From: Cerioporus squamosus
Lineage: Eukaryota > Basidiomycota > Agaricomycetes > Polyporales > Polyporaceae
Assembly: GCA_022592435.1 (NCBI GenBank)
Contig: JABYQS010000003.1
Location: 186,001-250,000, forward strand
Direction: 5' to 3'
Length of the DNA stretch: 64,000 nucleotides
The notes beneath the pieces were generated by a model. It was not told where the DNA came from. It saw nothing but the letters and a program-made list of their open reading frames with translations, and made no database searches. Shown piece after piece: positions 23,310 through 36,400 of this stretch (position 1 is the first letter of the stretch; each line of letters opens with the position of its first letter). A program made the position numbers and the translations under genes.

Positions 23310-24320
23310 CGATGAACAGTTACTCTCAACGGACGGTTTGTACGATATCGGATGGAGGCTCCTCGTCTTGATCTTTTTGTACACTACGCTGCGACTTCGC
23401 ACGCATTGCCCACCTGCACTCCTATAGCTACCCACACTGAGCTGCACCATCAACCAGTGTGTTTGACTGCACCGCATCGATTAGTGACTACCTGCACCGT
23501 CACGCCGCCATGTCTCCATGCTGGAGGCTGCCGTGCCCGGAGGAGAAGCGGCGTGTTCTGACCGAACCCTGAAATAATAGTGGGTTTATCATGATGAGGC
23601 CGACGTTGCTCGGAGCCTCGCGGATCCATGGCCCCCGGATCGCTGATAGTCGTCTAGCACTAACAACGAAATTAGCAGTACGGAGCCCAGCGCACAGTGC
23701 GGTCAAGAGGAGGCAAGGCCAGTCGAGGCTCGAGACACCCATAGATGGCGCGTGACTAGACGATGACAGTTATGGCGTCGGCGGTACCCTCTTCTTGGTT
23801 AAGGTTCGTCCATTCGCTCGGGGATTCGGGGGGCTCACTGCAACTACTTCCTGCGGGCTTGCGTTGATGCCCCGTGCATACGATGCAGCTCGACCAAGGA
23901 CAGAATACTTGTGAGTCCGCGAATCCGGATTGCGGTGCTGATATTTTACTCTGACACACCATCTCGTCTCATAACCTTTAGTATCGGTCTGAAAGCACCG
24001 CATCCAGCGACCTGGTACCGCTCATGTTGGTCGTCCTTCGAGGAGGGAAGCGCTGTCGGTGCTCATGCATCGGACCGAGACGTCCCTGCAAAGCCAGGCG
24101 TTCCATGGGCATGAAGTACGTATGCGCCGGTCTCATCTGCCCGGCGTTCCAACGAGCTCGATCGGGCGGGGATAGCATGTCCGACCGTTTTAATACCAAC
24201 TGACGGCGTACCTGCAACCAGATAAAGCCGACCACCCCCCTGACCTGGCTCCCCTTCTATCTCAACTGACACCTCGCGCACGACGCGCCGCCGCTCCTTT
24301 CTCTTCTTACGCCCTCTACC
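23310..24320. other. Intergenic region between AAA ATPase and GH79
   Basis: About 1 kb without a supportable gene. A TATA-like GATAAAG at 24221-24227 lies about 95 bases upstream of the GH79 start. Confidence 0.5.
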
Positions 24321-26352
24321 ATGACCCCGCCCTCCCTACCCTTCCATTTGAAGGCGTTATGTCTGCTACTGTCCGTCCGGTCTGCCTTCGCTGCTATTGC
24401 AGTCACGGCACCGACCAACCCGCCTGCTGCTGACGCCAATGTGGTTTACTCGAACTTCTTGGGTCTCTCCCTCGAACTCTCGTTCATCAACTACTACTTC
24501 GGAAACACCACGTCGGAGATACCCCAGCCGCTCGTCAAGTATCTTTCGACGCTACACGCGCACGGGTCGGGCAAGCCTGTGCGCATCCGGTTGGGCGGGA
24601 ACTCGATGGACAGCTCGACGTACGTGCCTGGCCAGTCGGACATCATCCAGTTCACGGACCCGAACGCCAACTGGAACGACCAACCCGTAAATTATGGCCC
24701 TCAATTATTCGACGTCATGAAAGGCGTCAGCTCTGCTGTTGGTGGGGCTCAGTACCTCATTGGTACGTCGCTTCCCTGCAAAGCTCGTTCGATGGCATTG
24801 CGGATGCAGCATGGCCGTACATGAGGCTGACTTCTCCCCGCGATCTTCCCCAGGGTTGAGTCTGAGACAGCCGAATAACAGCAATATACCGCTGTTGGCA
24901 GGAGACGCGACCAAGGCGCTCGGGGACGACTTAGACGCGTTCCTGCTGGGCAACGTAAGTGCTACAATGGAGTGACTATGTTCGCGGCGCTGATCTGTCC
25001 ACATTGACCACCTGCTACAGGAACCTGATTTGTATAGCAGGCACGGGCAGCGCCCCAACCTCCAGAACTATACAATCGATGACTACGTTGGAGTGCGTCT
25101 GCCTCTTTCGGGTACACACAGGACGCCACTGATCGCAGGCATAACCAGGACTATTCGGTCGTATTCAATAACCTGAAGCAGACATTGCAAGGGGACGTCT
25201 TGCAACTCGACAACATCGCCGGCCCTACGATCTGTTGCGCCTGGGTAAGCATGATTTGCTGCCCGAGTCCTTTCCTGTGCGCTGAACAGTTCCGTGGCGT
25301 AAATCAAGGATCTCGCCTCTGTGCTGCAGTCTAACTGGCTTTCCCAGTATACTCAGCAGCTCAAGTATATCACGCTCCAGCACTACCCTCAGGATAATTG
25401 CAACGGTCATCCAGGTTTTGGCGTCGAGCATTACATTGTCCATTCCAACACTGTCAGTCTTGCGCAGTGGCAAGGTCATGGCCTACAAATCGCCGCTCAG
25501 CAGAAGAAGCCCGTCTTGATGGACGAGTTCAACAGTATCTCTTGTGGCGGCTTTGACGGCATCTCCAACACGTTCGGCGTTGCCATGTGGACGAGCGACT
25601 ACGCCCTCCAGATGGCTGTCCAGGGCTACGCAGGCGCATACCTCCACTCCCGCGAGCGCGGCGTCACCTACAACCTCTTCGACCCGCCCGACGGGGTCGC
25701 AGGGGGTGCAGGCGCATGGACCACCAACCCGCCCTTCTACGGCATGCTGCCCGTCGCGGAGGCGCTCGAGTCCAACAATGGCAGCCGTGTCGTCGACCTG
25801 AACATCAAGAACTCGATGTTTGACGGTTCTCAGACCTCTGCGGGCTACGCGATCTACGACGGTACCTCCTCGACTGTCCACAGCCTCGTCATCTTCAACT
25901 ACAAGAATGTCTCCGGAACGACATCGGACTACGCACTCGACGCCCAGTTCATCCCTGCGTCGAACAACCAGATCACAATCCGGTACCTTACCGCGCCCTC
26001 CGTGAACGAGAAGACAAACATCGCGTGGGGCGGCAAGACGTATGCGGGCGTGGGCGATGGGAACCCCGTCGATGCCACGTTTGCGTCGAGCGTGCCGGAC
26101 AAGTCGATGTCGTGCGCTGGCGGGTGCACCATCCAAGTCCCGGGCCCGGGCATCGCGGTCATCTTCGTTGGGGGTACGCCGAATGCCACCGTGTCGACTA
26201 ACGGCTCGTCCAGTAACGGCTCGAGCGCGTCAGATGGGTCCGGTGCTTCACCCACGGGCACAGGAGACGAAAACGGCGCGGAGAGGGGTAACGGGTTCGC
26301 CACCGCCGCTCTGTTGGGCGCTGTTGTGTTGGCTGTGATGGGTTCACTATGA
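24321..26352 (+). CDS. GH79 family glycosidase, secreted, likely GPI-anchored
   Basis: Predicted beta-glucuronidase/heparanase-like glycoside hydrolase of about 585 residues acting outside the cell. The N-terminus is a signal peptide (LKALCLLLSVRSAFA). The domain starts with NVVYSNFLGLSLELSF and VRIRLGGNSMDSS. The acid/base Glu is in LLGNEPDLY, whose codons are split by an intron after Asn; the nucleophile Glu is in LMDEFNSISCGG. The second half (LTFD-like VTYNLFDPP, then VVDLNIKNSM and VHSLVIFNY) is the C-terminal beta-sandwich. A Ser/Gly/Asn-rich stretch with sequon-type sites leads to a terminal hydrophobic segment (AALLGAVVLAVMGSL), the pattern of a GPI-anchor signal. The likely substrates are glucuronic acid-containing plant or fungal glycans. 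Exact specificity cannot be read from the sequence. Confidence 0.92.
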
Positions 26353-27130
26353 CTTTGACTTTCGTGACATTACCACTATACCTATACTTTATACCATCGC
26401 TCTGTAGAGCTTCATCGTGGTTCATGGGGCACTCCGAGGTTTTATTTAGGCCATTGTGCTTGTAATGGTACTACGTGGTAGTTGGCAGACATCATGGACT
26501 TCACCGTACGCGTTTTGTTGTCATTTATACAGCGCTTGCGTTCAGGCAATACCCAGCAAGCAGGATATTGAAGAAAATTCTGCCAGTGAGCTTGATGTTC
26601 ACTTGACCGAGTGATAGTCGACAGTCCTCTGCTATGCCATCGCGCTCAGCGCTCACCACCCCTCTCCATCCGCAACGATACTTCTCTGAGCTACATACCC
26701 CGACTTATGTAGCGCGTATTTCGCGAGAAGCTGGTTCAACGAGTTTCCCCGGATATATTCCGACTGTCGGGCGGGCCGGGTATGTAGAGAAAGTTTCAGC
26801 CGTCTATACATCTGAAGCTAAGGCTCACATCACTGGCAGATGACCTGCCAATGAACCGCTACGAAGTACAGTAGAAGTGGAGAAGGTCCTCAGAAGGAGG
26901 CATCAGAAGTTGCTTGCAGTGGGTGGCGCTGTGCCCGTTGCAATTGCCGGCGCCGCAGCCAGTCTAACCCAGACTAACCCCACGCCCACCGTCATGGGAG
27001 CTTGGATGGGAATCATATGCGATCCTGCTTCGATCACAAGAAGCCATGGCCAACGCCCGCGAGTCCAACACATAAAGCTGAGCGGCGTTCCCAAGCACCA
27101 CAGGAGGAACGCCTGCTCCTCGTCGACGCC
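26353..27130. other. Intergenic region upstream of P450 gene 1
   Basis: 3' flank of GH79 and promoter of the P450. AT-richer near 26360-26560. No gene seen. An in-frame ATG-less extension lies upstream of 27131, so the start is chosen by alignment with the second P450. Confidence 0.5.
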
Positions 27131-29825
27131 ATGAAGCTCAAGTCTCTTCCACCCGGAGTCCCATTCCTCTTCCGCCTCCTCCTGGTGCTCGCGGCACCGC
27201 CGGCTTCGGTCTATCTTGCGGCTCGCACATCGACTGCGCAAGGCATCTTGACGGACTTACCGACCTGGGCGTGGGTCGTAGCCGCCGTCTTCAGCGGCCC
27301 TCTCTTTCATGCGGTCCGCATCTGGTGGAAGTACAGGTCCTATCGACTCGGTGCCGCTCGTCATGGTGCTATACTTCCTCCGGACCTCGCTGGCCACTGG
27401 ATTGGAAACTGGGACATCTTGGACGCCATCCTGGATGCCTTCACAACTGGCTATCCTTGTGAGTGCAGGACTTACCAGACAAGCGACCTTGAAAGTCATG
27501 GAACTCTTAGCCGATATGTTTGACTATGGGTTCGGAGAGTGCGGACCTATCTTCCAGTTCAGCATTTTCTGGGACGTCTCATATAGCACGAAGGATCCGA
27601 ACATTGTCAAGGTACGTGTCTCAATTGGTGAAGCGTCCGAGTCCTATTCTCAAGTAAGACGGCAGACCATCTTAGCCACAGACTTCCCGAACTATGAAAA
27701 GGGTAAGCGTACCTGCCAAGGCATCATACCGTCGCTGTGCTCACTGGCACGGCGTTATACAGGCGAGTTGTTCCATGGCTTCACTGACTCTTTGTTCGGG
27801 ACTGGCGTGTTCAACGCCGATGGCGATCTCTGGAAGTAAGTCTCCCTCCGGGTCAACCTAATCGACCTCATGGGCAATCCGATCTAACCTGCTACAGATT
27901 CCACCGCTCCATGTCCCGGCCCTTCTTCAGCCGCGAGCGTATCAGCCACTTTGAATTGTTCGACAGGCATGCTGGTATGTGAAAAGGATATCCTTCGTTT
28001 TCCTGGCATCGGTATGCCAATAGCTATGTGGTAGATATTGCTCTCAACCTCATGAGGGAACGTGGCAAGGCCAACATGCCGTTCGAGTTCCAGGTGCGTA
28101 CGCCTATAATAATACTTGTGCAATGCCTCACTCACGTATGGACACATCTTACAGGACTTGGTGTCTCGTTTTACACTCGATTCAGCGACAGAGTTCCTCT
28201 TTGGTACCTGCGTCAACAGCCTCCATTCGCCCATTCCGTACCCTCATGGCATGGCTCCATTCGGTGTGGACCAGGAACCAAAGTCGGTGAAGGAGAGATT
28301 TCCAAAGGCTTTTGCTGATGCGCAGCGCGTCGTCTCCGAACGTCCTCGTATTGGCTGGCTCTGGCCCGTGAAGGAGATCTTCAAGTCGAAGACAGACAAG
28401 GATATGGCCATTGTCAACGCTTTTCTTGAGCCTATCCTACAGGAGGCCATTCGCAAGAAGGAGGAGCGTGTGAAGGCCGGGGTCGAACTCGAACTCGACG
28501 AAAAGGAGAGCCAGGAGAACGAAACACTCTTGGACCACCTTGTGCGACAGACTTCTGGTACGTGGGCACGCCCATTCCCACCGGCAGGGCTGCTGATAGC
28601 GCGTTGCCTTTGTTCAATCATAGATCCGACTATCCTGCACGATGAGACACTCAACATCTTGCTGGCCGGAAGGGACACTGTCAGTGTTTTCTCAGTGCTG
28701 CGAGGATAGGACACTGATCATGATGCGCTCGTATTACACCTTGAATACAGACCGCAGCTGCTCTCACGTTTGGCGTTTATTTGTTGTGCCAACACCCGCA
28801 TGTTCTGAAGCGTCTACGCGATGAGATTGCGGAGCATGTTGGTTATTCGCGCAGACCGACGTACGATGACATCCGAAACATGAAGTACCTGCGTGCTTTC
28901 TTGAATGGTCAGGACAACTCATCGAACTGTAGGAGTTGAGGCTAATGGACGACCTTATCTGCAGAAACGCTCCGTCTCTATCCCCCTGTGTACGTTTCTC
29001 GTTCCGATGCGCCCACTCTGATCTGTACTGATAGATTGATCATACTCTAGGCCAGTCGACATCAGGCCAGTTGTGCCTTCAGGAACGCTTGTTCGTACCT
29101 GCTAACCACCTCCGCAGGTTCTCTATCAAGGAAGGAATCCTACCAAACCCGGATCCGAATGGCAAGCCGATCTACATTCCCCCGAAGACGGCGTAAGTAC
29201 ACACCGTCTCAGCGAACTTCGGCGTACTAGCTAAATAGCCTTCAGCATCTCGTATTCGATCATAAACATGCACCGTGACCCGGCGTACTGGGGCCCTACC
29301 GGTACGTTCACTGACTTTTCGGTCATGTCCTCGTTCTCAGACGTATCATCGCATTTCCAGCACAGGAATTCGACCCGGATCGGTTCATTGATGAGCGTCT
29401 CCAGAAATACCTTGTTCCGAACCCTTTCATCTTTCTGCCGTTCAACGGTGGTCCGCGTATATGCCTCGGCCAGCAGGTGAGGAACTGCAGCGATTCTCCT
29501 TTGCGCCCTGACTGCCTCATACTGACTCATTACTATCCCGTACCTCAGTTCGCCTATAACGAGATGTCGTTCTTCATGATCCGCCTGTTGCAAAACTTCT
29601 CGTCAATGGAGCTCGACCTGACCGCTCAGCCTCCGGAGGCGCGCCCTCCACCTGAGTGGAGGGAGCCGCTCGGACTCCGTAGGGCTGCCGAGCAGATTCG
29701 CCCTAAGTCTCATTTCACTCTATATGTCGAGGTGAGTGTCAAGCTCTGTCCGGCGTTTCTGAGAGCTGACCTCTGGGTACCTCTAGGGTGGCTTGTGGGT
29801 CAAGATGGGCGAAGCGACTGCGTGA
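27131..29825 (+). CDS. Cytochrome P450, CYP63-like (copy 1)
   Basis: ER-anchored monooxygenase of about 590 residues in more than 12 exons. The start gives [15 protein letters not shown] and two N-terminal hydrophobic stretches. Visible P450 landmarks: ALFTG-type region [22 protein letters not shown], helix [18 protein letters not shown]-helix LLAGRDTTAALTF, K-helix ETLRLYPP (ExxR), [15 protein letters not shown], and the haem loop [15 protein letters not shown] with its Cys ligand. The stretch after it ([20 protein letters not shown]) is typical of CYP63. After ETLRLYPPV a 15-nt microexon (29051-29065) encodes the PVDIR step; the following intron (29066-29117) starts with GC, not GT. Frame is otherwise unbroken. 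CYP63 members in Phanerochaete act on alkanes, fatty acids and aromatics; here the substrate is inferred only. Confidence 0.93.
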
Positions 29826-30232
29826 ATGCCTCCTACTTTGCTAGCCTTTGCATCGGATGCGTACACTGTATCTCGATCATGAGCTCCATGAATGATCAAC
29901 ATTCTCAATCGTGTTTTACTAGAGCCTTTGGACTCACTTGTACCCAAATAAGCCATGTACTTCGGACGTTGAGTAGTGCGGGACTGGCGGTCAGAGTGTT
30001 GGATGATTGGGCGGAGCGCCTCCGGAGCGCGCAGCGGAAGTGCACGAGATTCGGAGATCTGAGCAAGATCCCGCGCGATCGATGTAACCCAAAACCAGTG
30101 ACTCTGAGCTGCAAAGTGAGTCAAGGCGGAGGAAATAGTCCTGTTCACTACCATCACCATCCTCATCATCTTGTCCGAGTCTCTGTTTACCTGCAACATA
30201 CGAGATACTACCACCACAACCTCCCGAAGTAG
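29826..30232. other. Intergenic region, P450 1 to glutaminyl-tRNA synthetase
   Basis: 3' flank of P450 and short promoter of the synthetase. A CA/CAT-rich stretch at about 30149-30172 is the only repeat noted. Confidence 0.5.
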
Positions 30233-33048
30233 ATGGCTCCGAAGGCAGACGCCCCGGAGACGGCGGAGCTCATTGAGCTATTTAAGAAGATTGGCCTTAC
30301 CCAGTCCAAGGCCGCAGAGGCAGCCAAGAGTCCAAAGAGCGCGACTACTCTGAAGGGGATCATTGAGTCGCATGACCTCGTGAACAAGAACCTTGACGAG
30401 AAGCAGGCGGTACTCTTGGCCGCGCTCGCGGTGCAGGGCAGCAAGCTCGGAGATGCGGAGAGGAGCTACGCGGTCAGCGCGATCCTTGATGGGAGGCTGA
30501 AGACGACGGACCAGGTAGCAGGTGAGCCTCTGAGAGGTTCGGTGGCACTTCAGCGACTATTGCTGACGCGGGGGATCAGAGGCTGTGAAGTACCTGAATG
30601 CCCACCCTCTTCCTGTGGACTCTGCGGACTTCGATAAGAGTACCGGTGTCGGTAAGTACATATGTCGATGTGGCTAGGACGGTCTCGAATGCGTATTTTT
30701 GCAGGATTCAGCATCACGGCCGAGGAGCTTGTCACGCGAGTGAAGGACTATGTCGCGTCCAGTGCTTACACCGGCTGGAACAATCTTGGTGCTGCGATTG
30801 GCGGATTGAAAGCGACCGATCTGCGCTGGGCAAACGCGCTGGAGCTGAAGAATGCCGTTGAGAGTGCGTTCACAGAGAAGTTTGGTGCGAAGGGCGCGGC
30901 GAAGCCCAAAGGCAACTTAAAGGTGCGTCCCACCACTGTACATCAATCTATAGTGCTCATGTCGTACCGCCAGGAGCCCAAAAAGGAGGCCGCAGAGTCG
31001 TCTGTCGCTTCTTCTGACCCCGCTGCCTCTGCTTCGTCCTCGCGCTCAGTGTTTTCCGAAGGCTTCCTGGGGCATCTCCACAAAGTCGGCGAGAATCCGC
31101 AGATCCACCCTCGCCTTCGGGAGCAGCACCTTGCCGCGACCAAGGGTATCGTGCATACCCGTTTCCCACCTGAGCCGAACGGCTTCCTCCACATCGGTCA
31201 TTCAAAAGCCATCTTCGTGAACTTTGGATATGCGGCATATCACGGCGGACACTGCTATCTCCGATACGATGATACGAATCCTGAGGCTGAGGAGGGACGG
31301 TACTTCGAGAGCATCCTCGAGACTGTGCGATGGCTAGGGTACGAGCCCTGGAAGATCACCTACTCCAGTGACTACTTCGACAAGTTGTATGAGCTTGCCG
31401 TGGAGCTCATCCGTCGAGACAAGGGATATGTTTGCCATTGTACTGGTAGGGCTGCTCGACATCTCGTGCTATGTTTCCATTACTCACCGTTTCTACAGCG
31501 GAGGAGATTTATGCTAACCGTGGAGGTGACGAGCGCGGTCCCCGGAAGGCTTGTGCTCACCGAACAAGATCGGTGGAGGAGTCCTTGGCCGAGTTCGAGA
31601 AGATGAAGAACGGTGCCTACCAGCCCGGACAGGCGATCCTGCGGATGAAGCAGGACCTGGAGTCTGGAAACACGATGATGTGGGACCTGGTCGCCTACCG
31701 CGTGCTCAACTCTCCTCATCATCGGACACATGATAAGTGGAAGATCTACCCGACGTACGACTTCACGCACTGTCTCTGTGATAGCTTCGAGAACATCACG
31801 TACGTGTCTCGACTTCCTCTGTCGTCCTTGCGCGTGTTGCTGAAGTTCCTGCGCTTCTAGGCACTCACTATGTACCACCGAATTCATCGCATCGCGTGAA
31901 TCGTACGAGTGGTTGTGTGATGCTCTCGAGGTGTACAAGCCTCGTCAGTCCGAGTATGGTCGTCTTAACCTCACTGGGACGATCATGTCAAAACGGAAGA
32001 TCCTGCAGCTGGTCAAGGAGGGCTTCGTGCGTGACTGGGACGACCCTCGTCTGTATACCCTCATCGCTCTCCGACGCCGCGGGGTACCACCAGGTGCCAT
32101 CCTCTCTTTCGTCAGCACCCTTGGCGTGTCGACCGCTGCATCGAACATCCAAGCGGTGCGCTTCGAGCAGACAATCAGACAGTATCTGGAGGACTCTGTC
32201 CCGCGTCTCCTCATGGTGCTGCGCCCAGTCAAGGTCACCATCGACAACCTGCCCGAGGACTTCCTCCTCTGGTTAGAGAAGCCCCTGCACTCGAAGGTGC
32301 CGGAGTTGGGCTCCTCCAGGGTACCATTGACACGCACCATCTACATCGACGCAGATGACTTCAGATTGGAAGACTCGAAAGACTACTTCCGTCTTGCCCC
32401 AGGAAAGACCGTCGGTCTGTTCAGGCGCCATGGCCGATCACCCACGTCTCTCACAAGATAGATCCGGCGACCGGACAGGTTGTCGAGATTATCTGCCGCG
32501 CGGAAAACGAGGGTGCGCCAAAGAAGCCGAAGGCGTACATCCAGTGGGTCGCGGAGCACCGCCCATCCGGGAGCCCCGTCATCGTCGACGAGACACGCAT
32601 CTTCCACCAGCTGTTCAAGAGCGATAACCCCTCGGCGGCTGTGCCGGACTTCAAAGCCGATATCAACCCGGACTCGCTCGAGGTCGTCAAGGGCGCCATG
32701 GTGGAGGTTGGGTTCTGGTCACTCGCGAAGAAGGCGTACGCAGACGCCAAGACCGAGGGCAAGAAGCGGACGGAGGAGGCGTTGAAGGTTTCAGCCGAGG
32801 CTGCTGGCCCTGTCGTTCAAGGCGCGCCGACGCACGAGCATGACGATACGCCGAAGGCAACGAGCGAGCAGCTAATTGGGAAGGAGGTTATCCGCTTCCA
32901 GGGCTTGCGAGTGGCGTACTTCGCCGTGGACAAGGAGGCAAAGTTGTCATGCTTGGAGGAGGGCGTTGAGGCTGGGCGCCGTGATGGCGATTACGTTGTG
33001 CTCAACAGGATAGTCAGCTTGAAGGAGGACTCGGGCAAGGCAGCTTGA
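30233..33048 (+). CDS. GLN4: Glutaminyl-tRNA synthetase, with apparent one-base frameshift
   Basis: Cytosolic class I synthetase charging tRNA-Gln, about 820 residues. Order: N-terminal appended helical domain ([20 protein letters not shown] to about residue 210), a Lys/Ser-rich linker, then the catalytic domain with HIGH motif ([17 protein letters not shown]), [14 protein letters not shown], the [20 protein letters not shown] stretch and the KMSKS-type loop [11 protein letters not shown]. The anticodon-binding beta-barrels follow ([46 protein letters not shown]). Between VGLF and [15 protein letters not shown] the frame jumps by one base near 32421-32424; restoring continuity needs one extra base there. 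Upstream and downstream are otherwise undamaged and conserved. A sequencing error is more likely than true loss, because the enzyme is essential. Confidence 0.93.
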
Positions 33049-33461
33049 AGCGTTGAGAGCATGTAGAAAGGTACGATGTATCATGCACATGTGCTAGTAC
33101 CGGTGTATTTCAGAGGCTATCAGAAGATGTACAGTGCATGAACATATGTATCCGCTACTCCTTTAGTCTCAGGCTTTCAGACCTGCCGACGCTATCCTTC
33201 ATGCTGGTAGAGTGAGAACTTGGAGTCGTTCAAAGGAGGAACCTCTGAGTGGTAGTACTAACTGTATTACCGCCACAAACTTAAAGGCTCTGCGGCAGCA
33301 GTCACGTGAAGGAACAAGGAGCGCGTTGACTTCGCGTCAGTGGAGTCGCAATGGCATGCTGCCAGAGAGTTGTGCAGCTCTCCGGTCTCCGATCACCAAC
33401 GCTCTTGACGCTATGCGCTAGGCCTCCTTGACTTGCTATCTGAAGACTCATCTTACCTGCT
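33049..33461. other. Intergenic region, glutaminyl-tRNA synthetase to CPSF2
   Basis: Both flanking genes are on the plus strand. No gene or clear promoter motif found. Confidence 0.5.
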
Positions 33462-36400
33462 ATGATCACTTTCACGCCCCTCTCTGGACCTGCCGGCACC
33501 ATCCGCACAGTACCTTTGGCGTATTTGCTGGAAGTGGACGATGTACGCATCCTACTTGACTGTGGTTCGCCGGACTGGTGTCCAGAACCTCCTGCAGGGG
33601 ATGCAGATGATAACGAGCCGCTGCCATGGGAGAAGTACTGTGATGCGCTGAAGGAGTACGTGTTTGACCCATTTCGTTATGAATAACTGTCACCAATGCG
33701 CGAATACCGTACAGATGTGCTCCGACGATTGACCTCGTACTGCTGTCTCATGGGGACCTCTCACACTCCGGGCTCTATCCCTACGCGCATGCCAACTGGG
33801 GTCTTACTGCACCGACGTACACCACGCTGCCCGTCCAGGCTATGGCGCGAGTGGCCGTAACGGAGGATGTCGAGGCCATTCGTGACGAGCAAGATGTCGG
33901 AGACAATGCGCCCACTCCCGGTGGAGAGACCGCTGCCAGTGGATCCGAGTCGCCTGCCTCTGACGAGCCCCCACCGTCCCCAACCCTCAAGTCCGGAAAG
34001 AAGAAGCGAAGATACATCGCGACTGCTCAACAAGTCATTGACGCATTCGAGTCTGTGAACGTCCTGAGATATTCTCAGCCATGTCACCTTCAAGGTACGC
34101 CTCATATCTATTCTCTACGTGACCCCATGCCAATCCATACGTCCATTGCTCAGGCAAATGCCAGGGCTTGACTATCATCCCATTCAATGCTGGTCACTCT
34201 CTTGGAGGCACCATCTGGAAGATTCGTTCCCCTTCTGCTGGCACTATCCTCTATGCTGTCGACATGAATCATATGAAGGAGCGACACCTTGACGGGACTG
34301 TGCTCATCCGACAAGGCGCTGCTGGCGGTGGAGTCTTCGAGACCTTGGCCAGGCCAGACCTCCTGATCACCGATGCGGAACGAGCCAATGTGACTACTGC
34401 CCGGCGAAAAGACAGGGACGCTGCATTGCTAGGTACGTCTCAGTGGCAGCATTGGCGGACTCCATATAGCTGACGGAAATGTTAGACTGCGTTACTGCAA
34501 CTTTATCCTCGCGGAACTCGCTCCTCCTACCCTGTGACTCCAGTAGCAGGGTGCTAGAGCTCCTTGTCCTGCTGGACCAGCACTGGAATTACTCGAGGCT
34601 AAAATACCCAATATGTCTGCTGTCTCGCACTGGCCAGGAGATGCTCACCTTCGTCCGGAGTATGATGGAATGGTTTGGGGGTACCATCAGCAAGGAGGAT
34701 GTTGGCGAGGATGGGAAGCCGGACGGCAGGCGAGACCGACGCCGACGTGACGACGACCATGACGAGGATGCTCTCGGTGCTTTTGCTCTGCGATTTCGGT
34801 GAGCTACCACGAACGCCTCAACTCTCATCCACACTCTCAATATGGCTGCAGACACGTGGAATTCTTCATGAACCCGCAGTCCCTGATGCAAGCATACTCG
34901 CAGAAGGACCCCAAGCTCATCCTTGCAGTGCCGGCGACGCTGTCCCATGGTCCTTCTCGCTCAATATTCGCGCAGTTCGCGGAGATTCCGGACAACGTTG
35001 TCCTCCTCACCGGTCGCAGTGAGCCAGGGACGCTTGGCCGACTACTGTTTGACAAGTGGAACGACTCACAGAGGGAAGAAGCGAGATGGGACAGGGGCAG
35101 GATCGGGAGCAACATCATGATGGATGGTGTGCTTCGCCTTGAGGTAAACTCTCGTCACCAGCCGACCTCGCGCACAACAGCTTGTCTGACAAGAGGCTAC
35201 GTGTACTTTTCTTCAGATGCACTCGAAGGTTCCATTGCAAGGGGCCGAGTTGGAAGACTTCCTGGCGAAGGAGCGTGCTGTACGGGAGAAGGAGGCTGCC
35301 CAACAGGCTGCACTTGCTCGCACCCAGCGGATGCTCGAGGCCGACGAGGCGGATAGCGAGTCAGACACCGACTCAGATTCCGGGTCAGACGACGAGGAGA
35401 ACGAGGTTGAGCGCTCTCTCAGTAACGACTACATGGACACTGCCGAGGATGGGAAGCGTGCCCGCCCCAATGGGCGCGCCAAGCGGAAACGCGACGCAAA
35501 CGGGTTGACGGACGGCGCAGATTGGGAGGAAGACGGCGTGACACGAATATCCTTCGACATCTACTTGAAGGGCAATGTCGCAAAGGCGACGTCATTCTTC
35601 AAGAGTGCGGATGGCCAGACGCAGAGGTTCAGGATGTTCCCATATGTGGAGAAGAAGCGCAGAGTGGACGAGTATGGTGAGACCGTCGACGTAGGGATGT
35701 GGTTGAGGAAGGGGAAGGCCCTGGAGGAGGACGCGGAGAGCGAGGAGACCAAGGAGGCCAAGCGGCGGAAGGAGGAGGAAGAGGCGAAGGTGCGTCAGGA
35801 CTCTCTCATCTGCGATCATCTCATATCGACGGTTCATCGCAGAAAGCACCTCGAGAACCGCCGTTCAAATTCGTCACATCTTACGTCGATGTGCAGTTGG
35901 CATGTCGACTATTGTTCGTGGATCTGGAGGGTCTCAACGACGGTCGTGCGGTGAAGACTATCGTGCCTCAAGTCAACCCACGGAAAATGGTACGCAACGG
36001 TCCGCATGTCAATATGTCCAGGCACTCACGGGACCTCTAGATCCTTGTACATGCTCCTCGACCAGCAACTGACGCGTTGATCGAGAGCTGTGCAAACATC
36101 CGGGCTATGACGAAGGAGATCTATGCTCCAAGTCAAGGCGAGACAGTACAGATCGGTCAGCATACGAACAGCTTTTCAATATCGCTCAGCGACGAGCTGC
36201 TGGCATCCATCAAGATGTCCAGGGTACGCGTTCTTCTTGACTCGTTCTGCTTGTTGACTAAAATTCAGTGTGATAGTTCGAGGACAACGAGATTGGATAC
36301 GTGTCCGGTCGCGTCTCGAGCCTCGCGTCATCGACAATCCCCGTCCTGGAACCAGCACTGGTTGCCCATATACAAGACTCCGCCGCACGGAAACCGCTCC

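Noticed and set aside
25483..26136. Long minus-strand frame opposite the GH79 gene
   Set aside because: Antisense shadow of high-GC coding DNA; the plus strand has catalytic motifs and a signal peptide.
29477..30232. 251-codon plus-strand frame across the P450 end and its 3' flank
   Set aside because: Overlaps conserved P450 exons only in part; the rest is intronic or 3' flanking sequence.
32411..32424. 14-nt GT...AG stretch in glutaminyl-tRNA synthetase as an intron
   Set aside because: Keeps frame but is far below the minimum spliceosomal intron size; a base deletion explains the break better.
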